The notes: generated by a model not told the origin, from the letters alone. A stretch of 64,000 bases of DNA from Streptomyces sp. SCSIO 30461 (GCF_037023745.1 NZ_CP146101.1:1488001-1552000), one strand, 5' to 3'; positions 50,320 to 58,528 are shown, numbered from the stretch's first letter. Numbers and translations are program-made.

Positions 50320-51975
50320 GTGCGGATCGGATTGCTCACGGAGGGTGGCTATCCATATGTGACGGGTGAGTGCAGGCTCTGGTGTGACCGGCTCGTGCGT
50401 GGGCTCACGCAGCACGAATTCGATGTCTACGCCCTGAGCCGCAGCGCCGAACAGGAAGACGCCGGCTGGGTCCAGCTGCCGCCGCAGGTCGAGCGGGTGC
50501 GCACGGCACCGCTCTGGGCGCCGGAGGACGACGGCCGCAGCCACGGGCGGCGCGCGCGCAGGCGGTTCGCCGAGCATTTCGGGGAGTTGGCCGGCGGGAT
50601 CTGCGGCGGCGACCGACACCGCTTCGCCGATGGCCTCTACGGACTCGCGGAGCTGGCGCGGGAGCGGGGGGGACTCCACACCGCCCTTCGGTCCGAACTC
50701 GCCGTACGTGCCATGGAATCGGCCTGCCGCGCTCCTGGCGCCGTCCGCGCGGCGCACACCGCCACGGTGCCCGACTTCCTGGCCTTCGCCGACCACCTGG
50801 AGCGGGCTCTGCGTCCGTTGAGCCTCGACTGGTACGGGAGTGACTCGCTCGGGGCGGTCGACCTCTGCCACGCCACGACCGGCGGAGCCGGGGCGCTGCC
50901 CGGTCTGCTGGCCAAACGCTTCTTCGGTGTGCCGCTGCTGGTCACGGAGTACGGCGTACAACTGCGCGCGCACTATCTGGCGGTGGCCGGAAGCGGGGCC
51001 GGAGGCGAGGGCGCGGCGGCACCCGTGCGCGCCCTTCTGGCGCGCTTCCACGGGCTGCTGGCCAAAGAGGTGTACCGCGAGGCGGCTCTCATCACCCCCG
51101 GCAACACGCACGCCCGACGGTGGCAGGAACGCTGTGGAGCCGATCCCGCGCGACTGCGCACGGTCTATCCGGGGATGGACGCCGACCGCTTCACCGAGGT
51201 GGGCGAAGGCGAGTTCTGCGGCGACCCGCGCACCCTCGTCTGGGTCGGCAGGATCGAACCCGCCAAAGACCTGGTCGCGTTGCTGCACGCCTTCGCGCAG
51301 GTGCGCAGAGCGGAGCCGGACACCCGGCTGCGGATCCTGGCCGCGTCGGTGCGAGGGCCCGAAGGACCCGCCTACCTCGCGCACTGCCGGGCCCTGGCCG
51401 CTCAGCTGTTTCCCGACGAGGCAGCCGGTGCGCACGCCGTCGGCGACAACCCCGTCTCGTTCGAGGAGATCGGCGGACCCGAGGCGCCTGAGCTCGCCGA
51501 CGCCTATGCCGCGGGTGCCGTCGTCGTCCTGTCGAGCGTGGTCGAAGGCTTCCCCGTCAGCCTGGTCGAAGCGATGTTCTGCGGGTGCGCCACCGTGTCC
51601 ACGGACGCCGGAGCCGTCGTCGAGGTCATCGGCGGTACCGGGCTCGTGGTGCCCCCGCGCAACCCGAAGGCACTGGCGGACGCCTGTGTCGCGCTGCTGC
51701 GCGACCCCGAGCGCCGCGCCCGGCTCGGGGCGGCGGCACGGGCCAGGGCCACCGAGCTCTTCACCGTCGAGCAGAACCTCGCCGCGTTCCGCGGCATCTA
51801 TCTGGAGCTCCTGTCCCACAGCTGCCCGCACCGCGACACGGATTCCCCTTCCCTCCCCTTCAGCACCCCCGCCGAGGCCCATGTACCGGGCCACTGGACC
51901 GGGGCCCGCGCCCGTCCCTCGTGGGCGGACGGCGCCCTGGCCGACGCGGTCACCGCAGGAGCCCCCGATGCCTGA
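50320..51975 (+). CDS. GT4 glycosyltransferase with DUF3492 domain (PelF-like)
   Basis: 551 residues. N-terminal DUF3492-type domain starts VRIGLLTEGGYPYVTGE, as in PelF, the cytosolic transferase of Pel polysaccharide synthesis. The GT-B C-terminal half has VGRIEPAKDLVALLHAF and the EX7E pair (Glu409, Glu417) in EGFPVSLVEAM. GTG 50320 has GGGGG upstream. Its last 8 bases overlap the membrane-protein gene. UDP-GalNAc or UDP-GlcNAc is the usual donor for relatives; the substrate here is inferred. Confidence 0.85.
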   Translation: MRIGLLTEGGYPYVTGECRLWCDRLVRGLTQHEFDVYALSRSAEQEDAGWVQLPPQVERVRTAPLWAPEDDGRSHGRRARRRFAEHFGELAGGICGGDRHRFADGLYGLAELARERGGLHTALRSELAVRAMESACRAPGAVRAAHTATVPDFLAFADHLERALRPLSLDWYGSDSLGAVDLCHATTGGAGALPGLLAKRFFGVPLLVTEYGVQLRAHYLAVAGSGAGGEGAAAPVRALLARFHGLLAKEVYREAALITPGNTHARRWQERCGADPARLRTVYPGMDADRFTEVGEGEFCGDPRTLVWVGRIEPAKDLVALLHAFAQVRRAEPDTRLRILAASVRGPEGPAYLAHCRALAAQLFPDEAAGAHAVGDNPVSFEEIGGPEAPELADAYAAGAVVVLSSVVEGFPVSLVEAMFCGCATVSTDAGAVVEVIGGTGLVVPPRNPKALADACVALLRDPERRARLGAAARARATELFTVEQNLAAFRGIYLELLSHSCPHRDTDSPSLPFSTPAEAHVPGHWTGARARPSWADGALADAVTAGAPDA

Positions 51976-53155
51976 CACCACCGCAGATCTCCCGGCGAGC
52001 CCGGCGATCGATACCACCGTGACCCACGAGGCGCCCCTTGGGCAGACCACCGCGGGTGTCCCCGCCGCTGCCCGCCGGGGCCCCGTCGACCCCGTGAAGA
52101 CGCTGATGCACCGGCATCGCGAGCTGTGCGCACGGGCCGTCGACTCGCTGGAGATCGCGGCCGGACTCGAAGCACACGGGCTGACCGACCGCACCGCTGC
52201 CCGGTTCCGGCACCGGGACGTGTTCTCGTTGGCCGAGGAGATGTACGCCCGGGTGCCCCGTGGTGAGCCCGCCATCACCTCCCGATCCGCTGCCGTCGGG
52301 GCAGCGGGGTGGGTAGGGCCGGTTGAGACCGCGCCTGGGGCGGCGTCACTGCTCCCCGCGCTGCTGCCGGGCGCCGTCGCCATCGCCGGGGTGACCGCCC
52401 TTGACCTCGGCAGCGGCCTGATACGCGTCAGCGTGGCGGCAGGCGCGACGCTGGCGCTGGCTGCGGCACTGGTCGGCAGCCTCCGGCGCGGCCCGCTGCG
52501 GGCGCCCGGTCGCGCGGCGCGCTTCGGCAGGCTCTGGGTGGGCCTGCTGCTCGCCTTCTCCGTGGCGGGCGGTGGACTCCTGGCGCGCTTCGCCGGTGGC
52601 AGGGTCCACTCGATGGAGGTCGGTGACCTCTGGCAGCCGACGGTGGGCCTGCTGCTGTCCCTCGCCCTCGCGGTCGCCCCCGCGGCGCTCAGCGCCTGGC
52701 TGTTCGCCCGTGCGGCGCGCAGCAGGCTGGGTGGCAGCCGTGGCCTTGAGGACTTCGCCGCCGGGGTGCGGCCTCTAGTGCTGGCGGTCGTCGCGCTCTA
52801 CGCGATCGCGCTGACCGCCCTGGTGGCACTCGTCGGACTCGTCCAGCCGGTGCCCGCGGTGGCCGCCGTCGCCCTGGGCCTGCTGCTCTTTCTGGCGCGG
52901 CTTCTCACGGTCCATGGCTTCGCCCGGTCCGCCTGCATGGGCCTCGCGGCCGCCGCTGCCGCGGAAGTCCTCGCGCTGGCCTGTGTGCTCGTCGGCCGAC
53001 TGCCCGGGTGCGGCGCTCTGGCCCGGCCCGTGGAGTCCGCCGTGCTCGCCTGGGGACCGGGAGCCGTTCCGGCGCTCGCCTGCGGAGCGGCAGCGCTCGG
53101 CCTGCTGTTCCATGCCACCGCGGCGCTGTCCCGGGCGTCCGCGCACACCCCCTGA
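51968..53155 (+). CDS. Multi-pass membrane protein of the exopolysaccharide-like locus
   Basis: 395 residues. A soluble N-terminal part (1-115) has the segment VDSLEIAAGLEAHGLTDRTA, then nine or so hydrophobic segments to the C terminus, rich in Ala/Leu/Val. ATG 51968 overlaps the glycosyltransferase stop (ATGCCTGA), so the pair is co-translated. It could be the export component for a polymer (PelG-like in role), but sequence similarity to PelG is not visible. Followed by a terminator hairpin. Confidence 0.8.
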   Translation: MPDTTADLPASPAIDTTVTHEAPLGQTTAGVPAAARRGPVDPVKTLMHRHRELCARAVDSLEIAAGLEAHGLTDRTAARFRHRDVFSLAEEMYARVPRGEPAITSRSAAVGAAGWVGPVETAPGAASLLPALLPGAVAIAGVTALDLGSGLIRVSVAAGATLALAAALVGSLRRGPLRAPGRAARFGRLWVGLLLAFSVAGGGLLARFAGGRVHSMEVGDLWQPTVGLLLSLALAVAPAALSAWLFARAARSRLGGSRGLEDFAAGVRPLVLAVVALYAIALTALVALVGLVQPVPAVAAVALGLLLFLARLLTVHGFARSACMGLAAAAAAEVLALACVLVGRLPGCGALARPVESAVLAWGPGAVPALACGAAALGLLFHATAALSRASAHTP

Positions 53156-53157
53156 CT

Positions 53158-53187
53158 CTCCGGTGGGCCTTCCCGGGCCCACCGGAG
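53158..53187. terminator. Hairpin between the membrane protein gene and the epimerase operon
   Basis: Perfect 12-bp arms CTCCGGTGGGCC / GGCCCACCGGAG with a 6-base loop. It would partly uncouple transferase/membrane protein expression from the epimerase pair. Confidence 0.8.
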
Positions 53188-53273
53188 CCCCCCCACACAC
53201 ACAACACCCGCGGGGCCGACGCCGCGGGCGTACCGGAAGAACCATCGAGCAACATCCTGAGGAGACGCACGAC

Positions 53274-53345
53274 ATGAACCCGTCCCATCCAGCACCGGCC
53301 GTCCTGGCCCGAGTGGCCCGTCGGCAGCGGGGAGCCACGCGATGA
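53274..53345 (+). CDS. 23-residue leader ORF coupled to the epimerase gene
   Basis: MNPSHPAPAVLARVARRQRG, then ATR and stop. ATG 53274 is preceded by GAGGAGACG at good spacing, stronger than anything ahead of the epimerase start itself, and its TGA overlaps the epimerase ATG (ATGA). Translation of the leader probably delivers ribosomes to the epimerase start. It is basic and Ala/Pro-rich with no known fold; a regulatory leader or simple coupling device is inferred. Confidence 0.6.
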   Translation: MNPSHPAPAVLARVARRQRGATR

Positions 53346-54313
53346 GGGTGCTGCTGCTCGGAGCCAATGGATTCCTCGGCCGTTTCGTCGCCGAACGGCT
53401 GCTGGCCGACCCTGCCGTGCACCTCACGGCTCTGGGGCGAGGTGACGACGCCGACGTACGCTTCGACCTCGCGGGGGGCAGCCCGGGGGCGCTCACCCGC
53501 TTCCTGGACGCTGTCCATCCCGGAGTGGTGATCAACTGTGCCGGAGCGACCCGTGGCGGAGCCCGCGATCTCACCCGGCACAACACCGTGGCCGTCGCCA
53601 CCGTCTGCGAGGCCCTTCGCCGCAGCGGCTGCGGCGCCCGCCTCGTGCAGCTCGGTTGCGCGTCCGAGTACGGACCGTCGCAGGCCGGCTCGTCCACGGC
53701 CGAGGACGCGGTACCGCGGCCGGGTGGCCCCTACGGAGTCTCCAAGCTGGCTGCGACCGAGCTGGTGTTGGGCTCCGGACTGGACGCGGTCGTGCTGCGG
53801 GTGTTCTCGCCGGTGGGACCCGGCACGCCCGCCGGATCCCCGCTGGGACGCCTCGCTGAGGCAATGCGCCGAGCCATGCAGTCCGGCGACGGAGAGCTGA
53901 AGCTGAGCGGCCTCGGCGTGCAGCGTGACTTCGTGGACGTACGGGATGTGGCCCGTGCCGTGCACGCCGCCTCACTCTCCGCGGCACAGGGTGTCGTGAA
54001 CATCGGTACCGGCCGTGCCGTGCGGCTGAGGGACGCCGCCACCGTGCTCGCCCGGGTCGCCGGATTCACCGGGGCGCTCCATGAGGTGGACGCGCTTCCC
54101 GCGCGTTCCGGCCACGGTCACATCGGTGCACCGCGCGGCCCCGAGAGCCTCGCCGAGCAACTCGGCGCCACCCCCTTCCCTTACCCCGACGGCTGCGGAA
54201 GCTGGCAGCAGGCGGATGTGCGCACGGCTCGCGACCGGCTCGGCTGGCGGCCCCGGATCAACCTGGAGGAGTCACTTGCGGACATCTGGATGGAGGCGGC
54301 GTGCCGTATCTGA
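53342..54313 (+). CDS. NAD-dependent epimerase/dehydratase
   Basis: 323 residues, extended short-chain dehydrogenase. Nucleotide-binding GANGFLG (Gly7, Gly10, Gly13) and catalytic Tyr131/Lys135 in PYGVSKLA are intact, with Ser in GCASEYGP. Closest recognisable role is nucleotide-sugar C4 epimerase or related. Overlaps the spherulin-4 gene by 13 bases, so both act in one unit. Likely provides an amino-sugar or hexose donor for the polymer made by the adjacent glycosyltransferase (inference). Confidence 0.86.
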   Translation: MRVLLLGANGFLGRFVAERLLADPAVHLTALGRGDDADVRFDLAGGSPGALTRFLDAVHPGVVINCAGATRGGARDLTRHNTVAVATVCEALRRSGCGARLVQLGCASEYGPSQAGSSTAEDAVPRPGGPYGVSKLAATELVLGSGLDAVVLRVFSPVGPGTPAGSPLGRLAEAMRRAMQSGDGELKLSGLGVQRDFVDVRDVARAVHAASLSAAQGVVNIGTGRAVRLRDAATVLARVAGFTGALHEVDALPARSGHGHIGAPRGPESLAEQLGATPFPYPDGCGSWQQADVRTARDRLGWRPRINLEESLADIWMEAACRI

Positions 54314-55047
54314 CGTCCACGGGTCCCGTGCTCTCCGCACCCGACGCGGACCGACTCGGTTTCGGCGTCCCCGGCTATGCGCATCCGCTGGTGGCCCCCG
54401 TGGAATGGGCCGAGCTGACCCGGCCCGGAACTCCGCTGCACTGGGCGGTGCTCAATGTGTCCGGCGGCGGCCCCGGCATCCAGCCGGACCCGCACTGCTT
54501 GGAGGCCGCGGGGCGGCTGAACAACGCCGGGAGCCGGGTGCTGGGCCATCTCGACCTGGCCCATGGCACCCGCCCATTCGCCGAGCTCATCACCGACGCC
54601 CAGCGCTACCTCGACTGGTACCGGGTCCGTGGCTTCCTGCTGGGCCGCTGCCCGGTGGACCGGGTGGATCTGCCCGGCGTGCGGCGTCTGACGGCCACCC
54701 TCCACGCCCTTCTCGACGGAGGACACCTGGTCCTCGGCCAGGGCACGCACCCCCATCCGGGCTACGCGGAGGTCGCCGACCAACTCGTCACCTTCTCCGG
54801 ACCCTGGGCCGACTACCGCTGGTCACAGGTCGCGGAGTGGACAGCGGACCATCCGCCCGAGCGGTTCGTGCATTTCGTCCACGGGGTGCCGCGGACGCAT
54901 CTGGAGGAGGCCATGCGTATCGCCCGCTGGCAGGGAGCGGGCACGATCTTCTTCACCGACCGCACGGGGCGAACCGGGGCGTTTGACTCCTTGCCCGGCT
55001 ACTGGGACGAAATTGTCTCGCGTATTGGACCGGGTGTCTCGGAATGA
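54301..55047 (+). CDS. Spherulin-4 family protein (GH135/GH114-like fold)
   Basis: 248 residues, a TIM-barrel-type domain of the spherulation-specific family 4, whose fungal member Sph3 cuts galactosaminogalactan. Conserved: GVPGYAHPLVAPVEWAEL, HWAVLNVSGGGPG, YLDWYRVRGFLL and FFTDRTGRTGAFDSLPGYW. Where active relatives carry acidic residues after GFLL or GFFL (Asp-Glu in Sph3), this protein reads GFLLGRC with Gly115-Arg116, so hydrolysis may be lost. No signal peptide, hence probably cytoplasmic. GTG 54301 overlaps the epimerase gene. Confidence 0.82.
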   Translation: MPYLTSTGPVLSAPDADRLGFGVPGYAHPLVAPVEWAELTRPGTPLHWAVLNVSGGGPGIQPDPHCLEAAGRLNNAGSRVLGHLDLAHGTRPFAELITDAQRYLDWYRVRGFLLGRCPVDRVDLPGVRRLTATLHALLDGGHLVLGQGTHPHPGYAEVADQLVTFSGPWADYRWSQVAEWTADHPPERFVHFVHGVPRTHLEEAMRIARWQGAGTIFFTDRTGRTGAFDSLPGYWDEIVSRIGPGVSE

Positions 55048-55122
55048 GAAGACGCATGGCACTGTTACAGCGAGAACAACCGTCCTGACGTAACGACCAC
55101 CAGCTGTATTGATGAGGTCTCC

Positions 55123-56301
55123 GTGTCGCTGCCACCCCTGGTCGAGCCGGCTGCCGAGCTCACCGTAGACGAGGTCCGCAGGTACTCCCGCCACCTGATC
55201 ATCCCGGACGTCGGGATGGAGGGGCAGAAGCGCCTCAAGAACGCCAGGGTGCTCTGCGTGGGCGCGGGCGGGCTCGGTTCCCCGGCGCTCATGTACCTGG
55301 CAGCGGCCGGGGTCGGCACCCTCGGAATCGTTGAGTTCGACGAGGTGGACGAGTCGAACTTGCAGCGCCAGATCATCCACAGCCAGTCGGACATCGGCCG
55401 TTCCAAGGCCGAGTCGGCGCGTGACAGCGTCAAGGGCATCAACCCGTATGTGAACGTGGTCCTGCACGAGGAACGGCTTGAGGCCGAGAACGTGATGGAC
55501 ATCTTCAGCCAGTACGACCTGATCGTCGACGGTACGGACAATTTCGCCACCCGCTATCTGGTGAACGACGCCTGCGTGCTGCTCGGCAAGCCTTACGTGT
55601 GGGGTTCGATCTACCGTTTCGATGGTCAGGCCTCCGTCTTCTGGTCCGAGCACGGCCCCTGCTACCGCTGCCTCTACCCGGAGCCGCCGCCGCCGGGGAT
55701 GGTGCCCTCCTGCGCCGAAGGCGGCGTGTTGGGCGTGCTCTGCGCGTCCATCGGGTCCATCCAGGTGAACGAGGCGATCAAGCTGCTCGCCGGTATCGGC
55801 GAGCCGCTGGTCGGCCGGTTGATGATCTACGACGCACTGGAGATGCAGTACCGCCAGGTGAAGGTCCGCAAGGACCCGAACTGCGCGGTGTGCGGGGAGA
55901 ATCCGACCGTCACCGAACTCATCGACTACGAGGCCTTCTGCGGCGTCGTGTCGGAGGAGGCCCAGGAAGCGGCGCTCGGCTCGACGATCACTCCGAAGCA
56001 GCTCAAGGAGTGGATCGACGACGGCGAGAACATCGACATCATCGACGTTCGTGAGCCGAACGAGTTCGAGATCGTCTCCATCCCCGGGGCGCGGCTCATC
56101 CCCAAGAACGAGTTCCTGATGGGCAATGCCCTCCAGGGGCTGCCGCAGGACAAGAAGATCGTCCTGCACTGCAAGACGGGCGTCCGCAGTGCGGAAGTCC
56201 TCGCCGTGCTCAAGTCGGCGGGCTTCGCGGACGCGGTGCACGTCGGCGGCGGTGTGATCGGCTGGGTCAACCAGATCGAGCCGCAGAAGCCGATCTACTA
56301 G
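55123..56301 (+). CDS. moeZ: MoeZ adenylyltransferase/sulfurtransferase
   Basis: 392 residues. An N-terminal MoeB/ThiF E1-like domain with VGAGGLGS (47-53) and zinc pairs CYRC and CAVCG is fused to a C-terminal rhodanese domain whose active-site Cys350 lies in LHCKTGVRSAE. It activates and thiolates ubiquitin-like sulfur carriers (MoaD, ThiS, CysO types) for molybdopterin, thiamine and other sulfur paths. GTG 55123 follows GATGAGG. Its TAG stop lies inside the terminal CTAG of the adjacent MITE. Confidence 0.92.
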   Translation: MSLPPLVEPAAELTVDEVRRYSRHLIIPDVGMEGQKRLKNARVLCVGAGGLGSPALMYLAAAGVGTLGIVEFDEVDESNLQRQIIHSQSDIGRSKAESARDSVKGINPYVNVVLHEERLEAENVMDIFSQYDLIVDGTDNFATRYLVNDACVLLGKPYVWGSIYRFDGQASVFWSEHGPCYRCLYPEPPPPGMVPSCAEGGVLGVLCASIGSIQVNEAIKLLAGIGEPLVGRLMIYDALEMQYRQVKVRKDPNCAVCGENPTVTELIDYEAFCGVVSEEAQEAALGSTITPKQLKEWIDDGENIDIIDVREPNEFEIVSIPGARLIPKNEFLMGNALQGLPQDKKIVLHCKTGVRSAEVLAVLKSAGFADAVHVGGGVIGWVNQIEPQKPIY

Positions 56302-56478
56302 GGCGTGTTGCGAAAGTAGCTCCGTCCGCCCGCAGGGCGGGGCCTGTGGCGTCTGGTGCGTGCGATCGCAAGGCGGAGGATCATCCTCGTACTGGACGTA
56401 CTTGGATGACTCCGACAACGCGGCGAGCGTGCGTGCCAGGCGTCGCGGGTCAGGAGGGACTTTCGCAACACGCCCTAG
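56298..56478. mobile_element. 181-bp MITE with perfect 20-bp terminal inverted repeats
   Basis: Starts CTAGGGCGTGTTGCGAAAGT (56298-56317) and ends ACTTTCGCAACACGCCCTAG (56459-56478), exact reverse complements. Between them lies an imperfect palindrome, with the left and right halves differing mostly by G/A and C/T changes that keep G-U pairing, so the whole unit folds into one long hairpin (centre near GTACTGGACGTAC). I recall similar units as a frequent dispersed repeat in Streptomyces. No ORF. Bounded by CTAG, the left copy supplying the moeZ stop. Confidence 0.85.
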
Positions 56479-56492
56479 GTGACTGGTGTTAA
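56475..56492. repeat. Left terminal inverted repeat of the IS element
   Basis: CTAGGTGACTGGTGTTAA, the exact reverse complement of 58323-58340. CTAG may be a 4-bp target duplication, leaving a 14-bp repeat GTGACTGGTGTTAA; because CTAG is self-palindromic the two readings cannot be separated by sequence. Confidence 0.88.
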
Positions 56493-58336
56493 TCGCGTGA
56501 GCTCGCGCTGGGTCTTCGTCCTGTGTCAGGCTGCGGGGTGTTGGTCGCTGGGTGTGGGGAGAGGTTGAGCGATGGCAGTGGGCCGGACTCCGATGCAGCC
56601 GGGGTTGCTCTCCTCCACAGTGGGTTTCTGCGAGGGTCGGCTGGCGCCGAACTCGATCTACGCGGTGCTGCACCGCGAGTGCCGGGCGTTGTTCCCCGAT
56701 GAGATGTTCGCCGATCTGTTCGCCGAGGACGGCCGCAGGTCGGTGCCGCCGATGATCGTGGCGGTCGTGATGGTCCTGCAGCGTCTGGAGGGTTTGTCCG
56801 ATCGCGAGGCGGTCGAGCGGTTCGCGTTCGATGTGCGCTGGAAGTACGCCGCCGGCGGGCTGGACTTCGACCATCCGGGGTTCGTGCACACCGTGCTGGT
56901 CGACATGCGGGCGAGGCTTGCCGCTTCCGCCCGGCCGAACCGGATCTTCGAGCGGACGGTAGAGGTTGCTGCACAGGCCGGACTGGTCGGCCGCAGGAGG
57001 GTGCTGGACTCGGCACCGATCTATGACGCGGTGGCCACGCAGGACACCATCACGCTGATCCGTTCGGCCATCCGCGGCCTGCTGCGGGCGGCCGATCACG
57101 TGCTGCGGGCCGAGCTGCGGGCGGTGATCTCCAGCGGGGACGCCTACACCAGCACGGACAAGCCGGTCATCGACTGGACGGACGCGGCCGAGCGGGAAGC
57201 CCTCATCGATTCGCGGGCCCGTGACGGGTTCGCGCTGCTGACCGTGCTGGACGGCCGGGCCGTGCCCGGGGATGTGGGCCAGGCCGCGCGGTTGCTGGCC
57301 ACCGTGCTGGGCCAGGACCTGGAGCAGGACGGGGGCGTCTTCAAGATCGCCCGCAAGGTGGCCGCGGACCGGGTCATCTCCACGGTTGATCCCGAGGCCC
57401 GGCACGGCCACAAGACCGTCCGCCGGTCCTTCGACGGTTACAAGGGTCATGTGGCCGAGGAACCCGACAGCGAGGTCATCACCGCGACCGAGGTCACGGC
57501 GGGCAACGCCGGCGATGCCGAGCCCGCCGCCGACCTGCTCGCCGACGTTCTCCAACCACCTGCCGCCGAGCAGGCAGACCAGGCGCGGGCCGAAGTCTAC
57601 GGCGACGCCGCTTACGGGACCGGGCCGCTGCTGGCCGAGCTGGACGACGCGGGCGCCCGGGTGATGGTCAAGGTGCAGGCGGCCAACGCGCCCGGTGGGC
57701 GGTTCTCCAAGGACGCCTTCACCATCGATCTGGAGGCAGGGCAGGTCACCTGCCCGAACCAGGTGACCGCCGCGATCCGCCCGAAGTCTGATGGCGGTGG
57801 GGCGGCCTGCTTCAAGACCGCCTGCGCCGCCTGCCCCCTTGCGGCGCAGTGCACTACCGCCAGGAACGGACGCGTCATCACCATCGGCCCTCACGAAGAA
57901 CACCTGGCCCGGGGCCGGGCTCGCAGTGCGGACCCCGTCTGGCTGGCCGCCTACCGGGCCACCCGCCCCAAGGTCGAACGCAAGATCGCCCACCTGATGC
58001 GGCGGCGACACGGCGGACGCCGCGCCCGGGTGCGGGGCCGGGCCAAGATCGCCGCCGACTTCTCCTTGCTGGCCGCCGCCGTCAACGTCGCGCGGCTCGG
58101 CGTGCTCGGAATCATGTCCACAGGCAGTGACAAGTGGGCGGTCGCCGCCGGCTGACCGTCCCGAGGGCGCCCTGGACCATGCAAACGACCCGCACGCGGC
58201 CGTGCCAAGCCCTCAACAGCCCCCACGACGGCCACGAACCGCCCACACGCCGCCCGACCACCAGCCAGCAACCACGACCCTGACACCCCCAACGGCGACA
58301 CCGCACGCCCAGGACGACCCGCTTAACACCAGTCAC
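56479..58336 (+). mobile_element. IS1182-family insertion sequence (1,858 bp between CTAG copies)
   Basis: Bounded by perfect inverted repeats and CTAG on both sides, with one transposase gene filling most of it. The left CTAG is the same one that ends the MITE, so this element landed in the MITE end. About 90 bases of noncoding DNA precede the transposase and about 180 follow it. All ends look intact, so the element is probably still active or recent. Confidence 0.9.
56572..58155 (+). CDS. IS1182-family transposase
   Basis: 527 residues, intact. Family marks: N-terminal DUF772-like helix-rich part with QRLEGLSDREAVERFAFD, DSAPIYDAVA and SFDGYKGH, the DDE-type core near YGDAAYGTG, and the Cys-rich insert CFKTACAACPLAAQC (typical of IS1182). 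ATG 56572 follows GAGAGG. The DDE transposase cuts and joins at 4-bp targets. The frame is uninterrupted, so it could be functional. Confidence 0.9.
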   Translation: MAVGRTPMQPGLLSSTVGFCEGRLAPNSIYAVLHRECRALFPDEMFADLFAEDGRRSVPPMIVAVVMVLQRLEGLSDREAVERFAFDVRWKYAAGGLDFDHPGFVHTVLVDMRARLAASARPNRIFERTVEVAAQAGLVGRRRVLDSAPIYDAVATQDTITLIRSAIRGLLRAADHVLRAELRAVISSGDAYTSTDKPVIDWTDAAEREALIDSRARDGFALLTVLDGRAVPGDVGQAARLLATVLGQDLEQDGGVFKIARKVAADRVISTVDPEARHGHKTVRRSFDGYKGHVAEEPDSEVITATEVTAGNAGDAEPAADLLADVLQPPAAEQADQARAEVYGDAAYGTGPLLAELDDAGARVMVKVQAANAPGGRFSKDAFTIDLEAGQVTCPNQVTAAIRPKSDGGGAACFKTACAACPLAAQCTTARNGRVITIGPHEEHLARGRARSADPVWLAAYRATRPKVERKIAHLMRRRHGGRRARVRGRAKIAADFSLLAAAVNVARLGVLGIMSTGSDKWAVAAG

Positions 58337-58340
58337 CTAG
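58323..58340. repeat. Right terminal inverted repeat of the IS element
   Basis: TTAACACCAGTCACCTAG, exact reverse complement of the left end, CTAG outermost. Confidence 0.88.
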
Positions 58341-58476
58341 AACCACCCCTTGGGCCGGTCCGGCCGATCTGTTCCACCGATCCGCCGGACCGGTCCACTG
58401 GATCGTTGCCGCCGGGTCCTCCGGCCCTGCTTTCGGGCTTCGCGGGCGGGGCCGGCCTGCAGCGCCTGTGGTCGGC

Positions 58477-58513
58477 CCCTGTCGGCAGGTCTTTCCCGCG
58501 GTGCGGGACAGGG
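58477..58513. terminator. Possible terminator of the lipoprotein hydrolase gene
   Basis: CCCTGTC and GACAGGG flank an inner CCGC/GCGG hairpin; imperfect overall. It is 16 bases beyond the stop (leftward), the right place for an end of that transcript. Confidence 0.4.
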
Positions 58514-58528
58514 CTTCCGCAACACACT

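Larger units (their letters stand above)
58156..58528. other. 373-base region: IS right end and the displaced flank
   Basis: 58156-58340 is the noncoding right end of the IS element. 58341-58528 is pre-insertion chromosome, GC-rich, with several partial palindromes (GGGCCGGTCCGGCC, CCGGACCGGTCC) and a possible terminator at 58477-58513 for the leftward lipoprotein hydrolase gene. No gene supported. Confidence 0.6.

Noticed and set aside
49804..52383. 859-codon minus-strand ORF
   Set aside because: Antisense to DUF3152, transferase and membrane genes; shadow ORF.
54823..58011. 1062-codon minus-strand ORF
   Set aside because: Antisense across moeZ, MITE and transposase, which would need a gene that predates the IS insertion; shadow ORF.
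58341..58528. Remnant of a second transposase or gene beside the IS
   Set aside because: No frame shows recognisable protein similarity; GC palindromes only.
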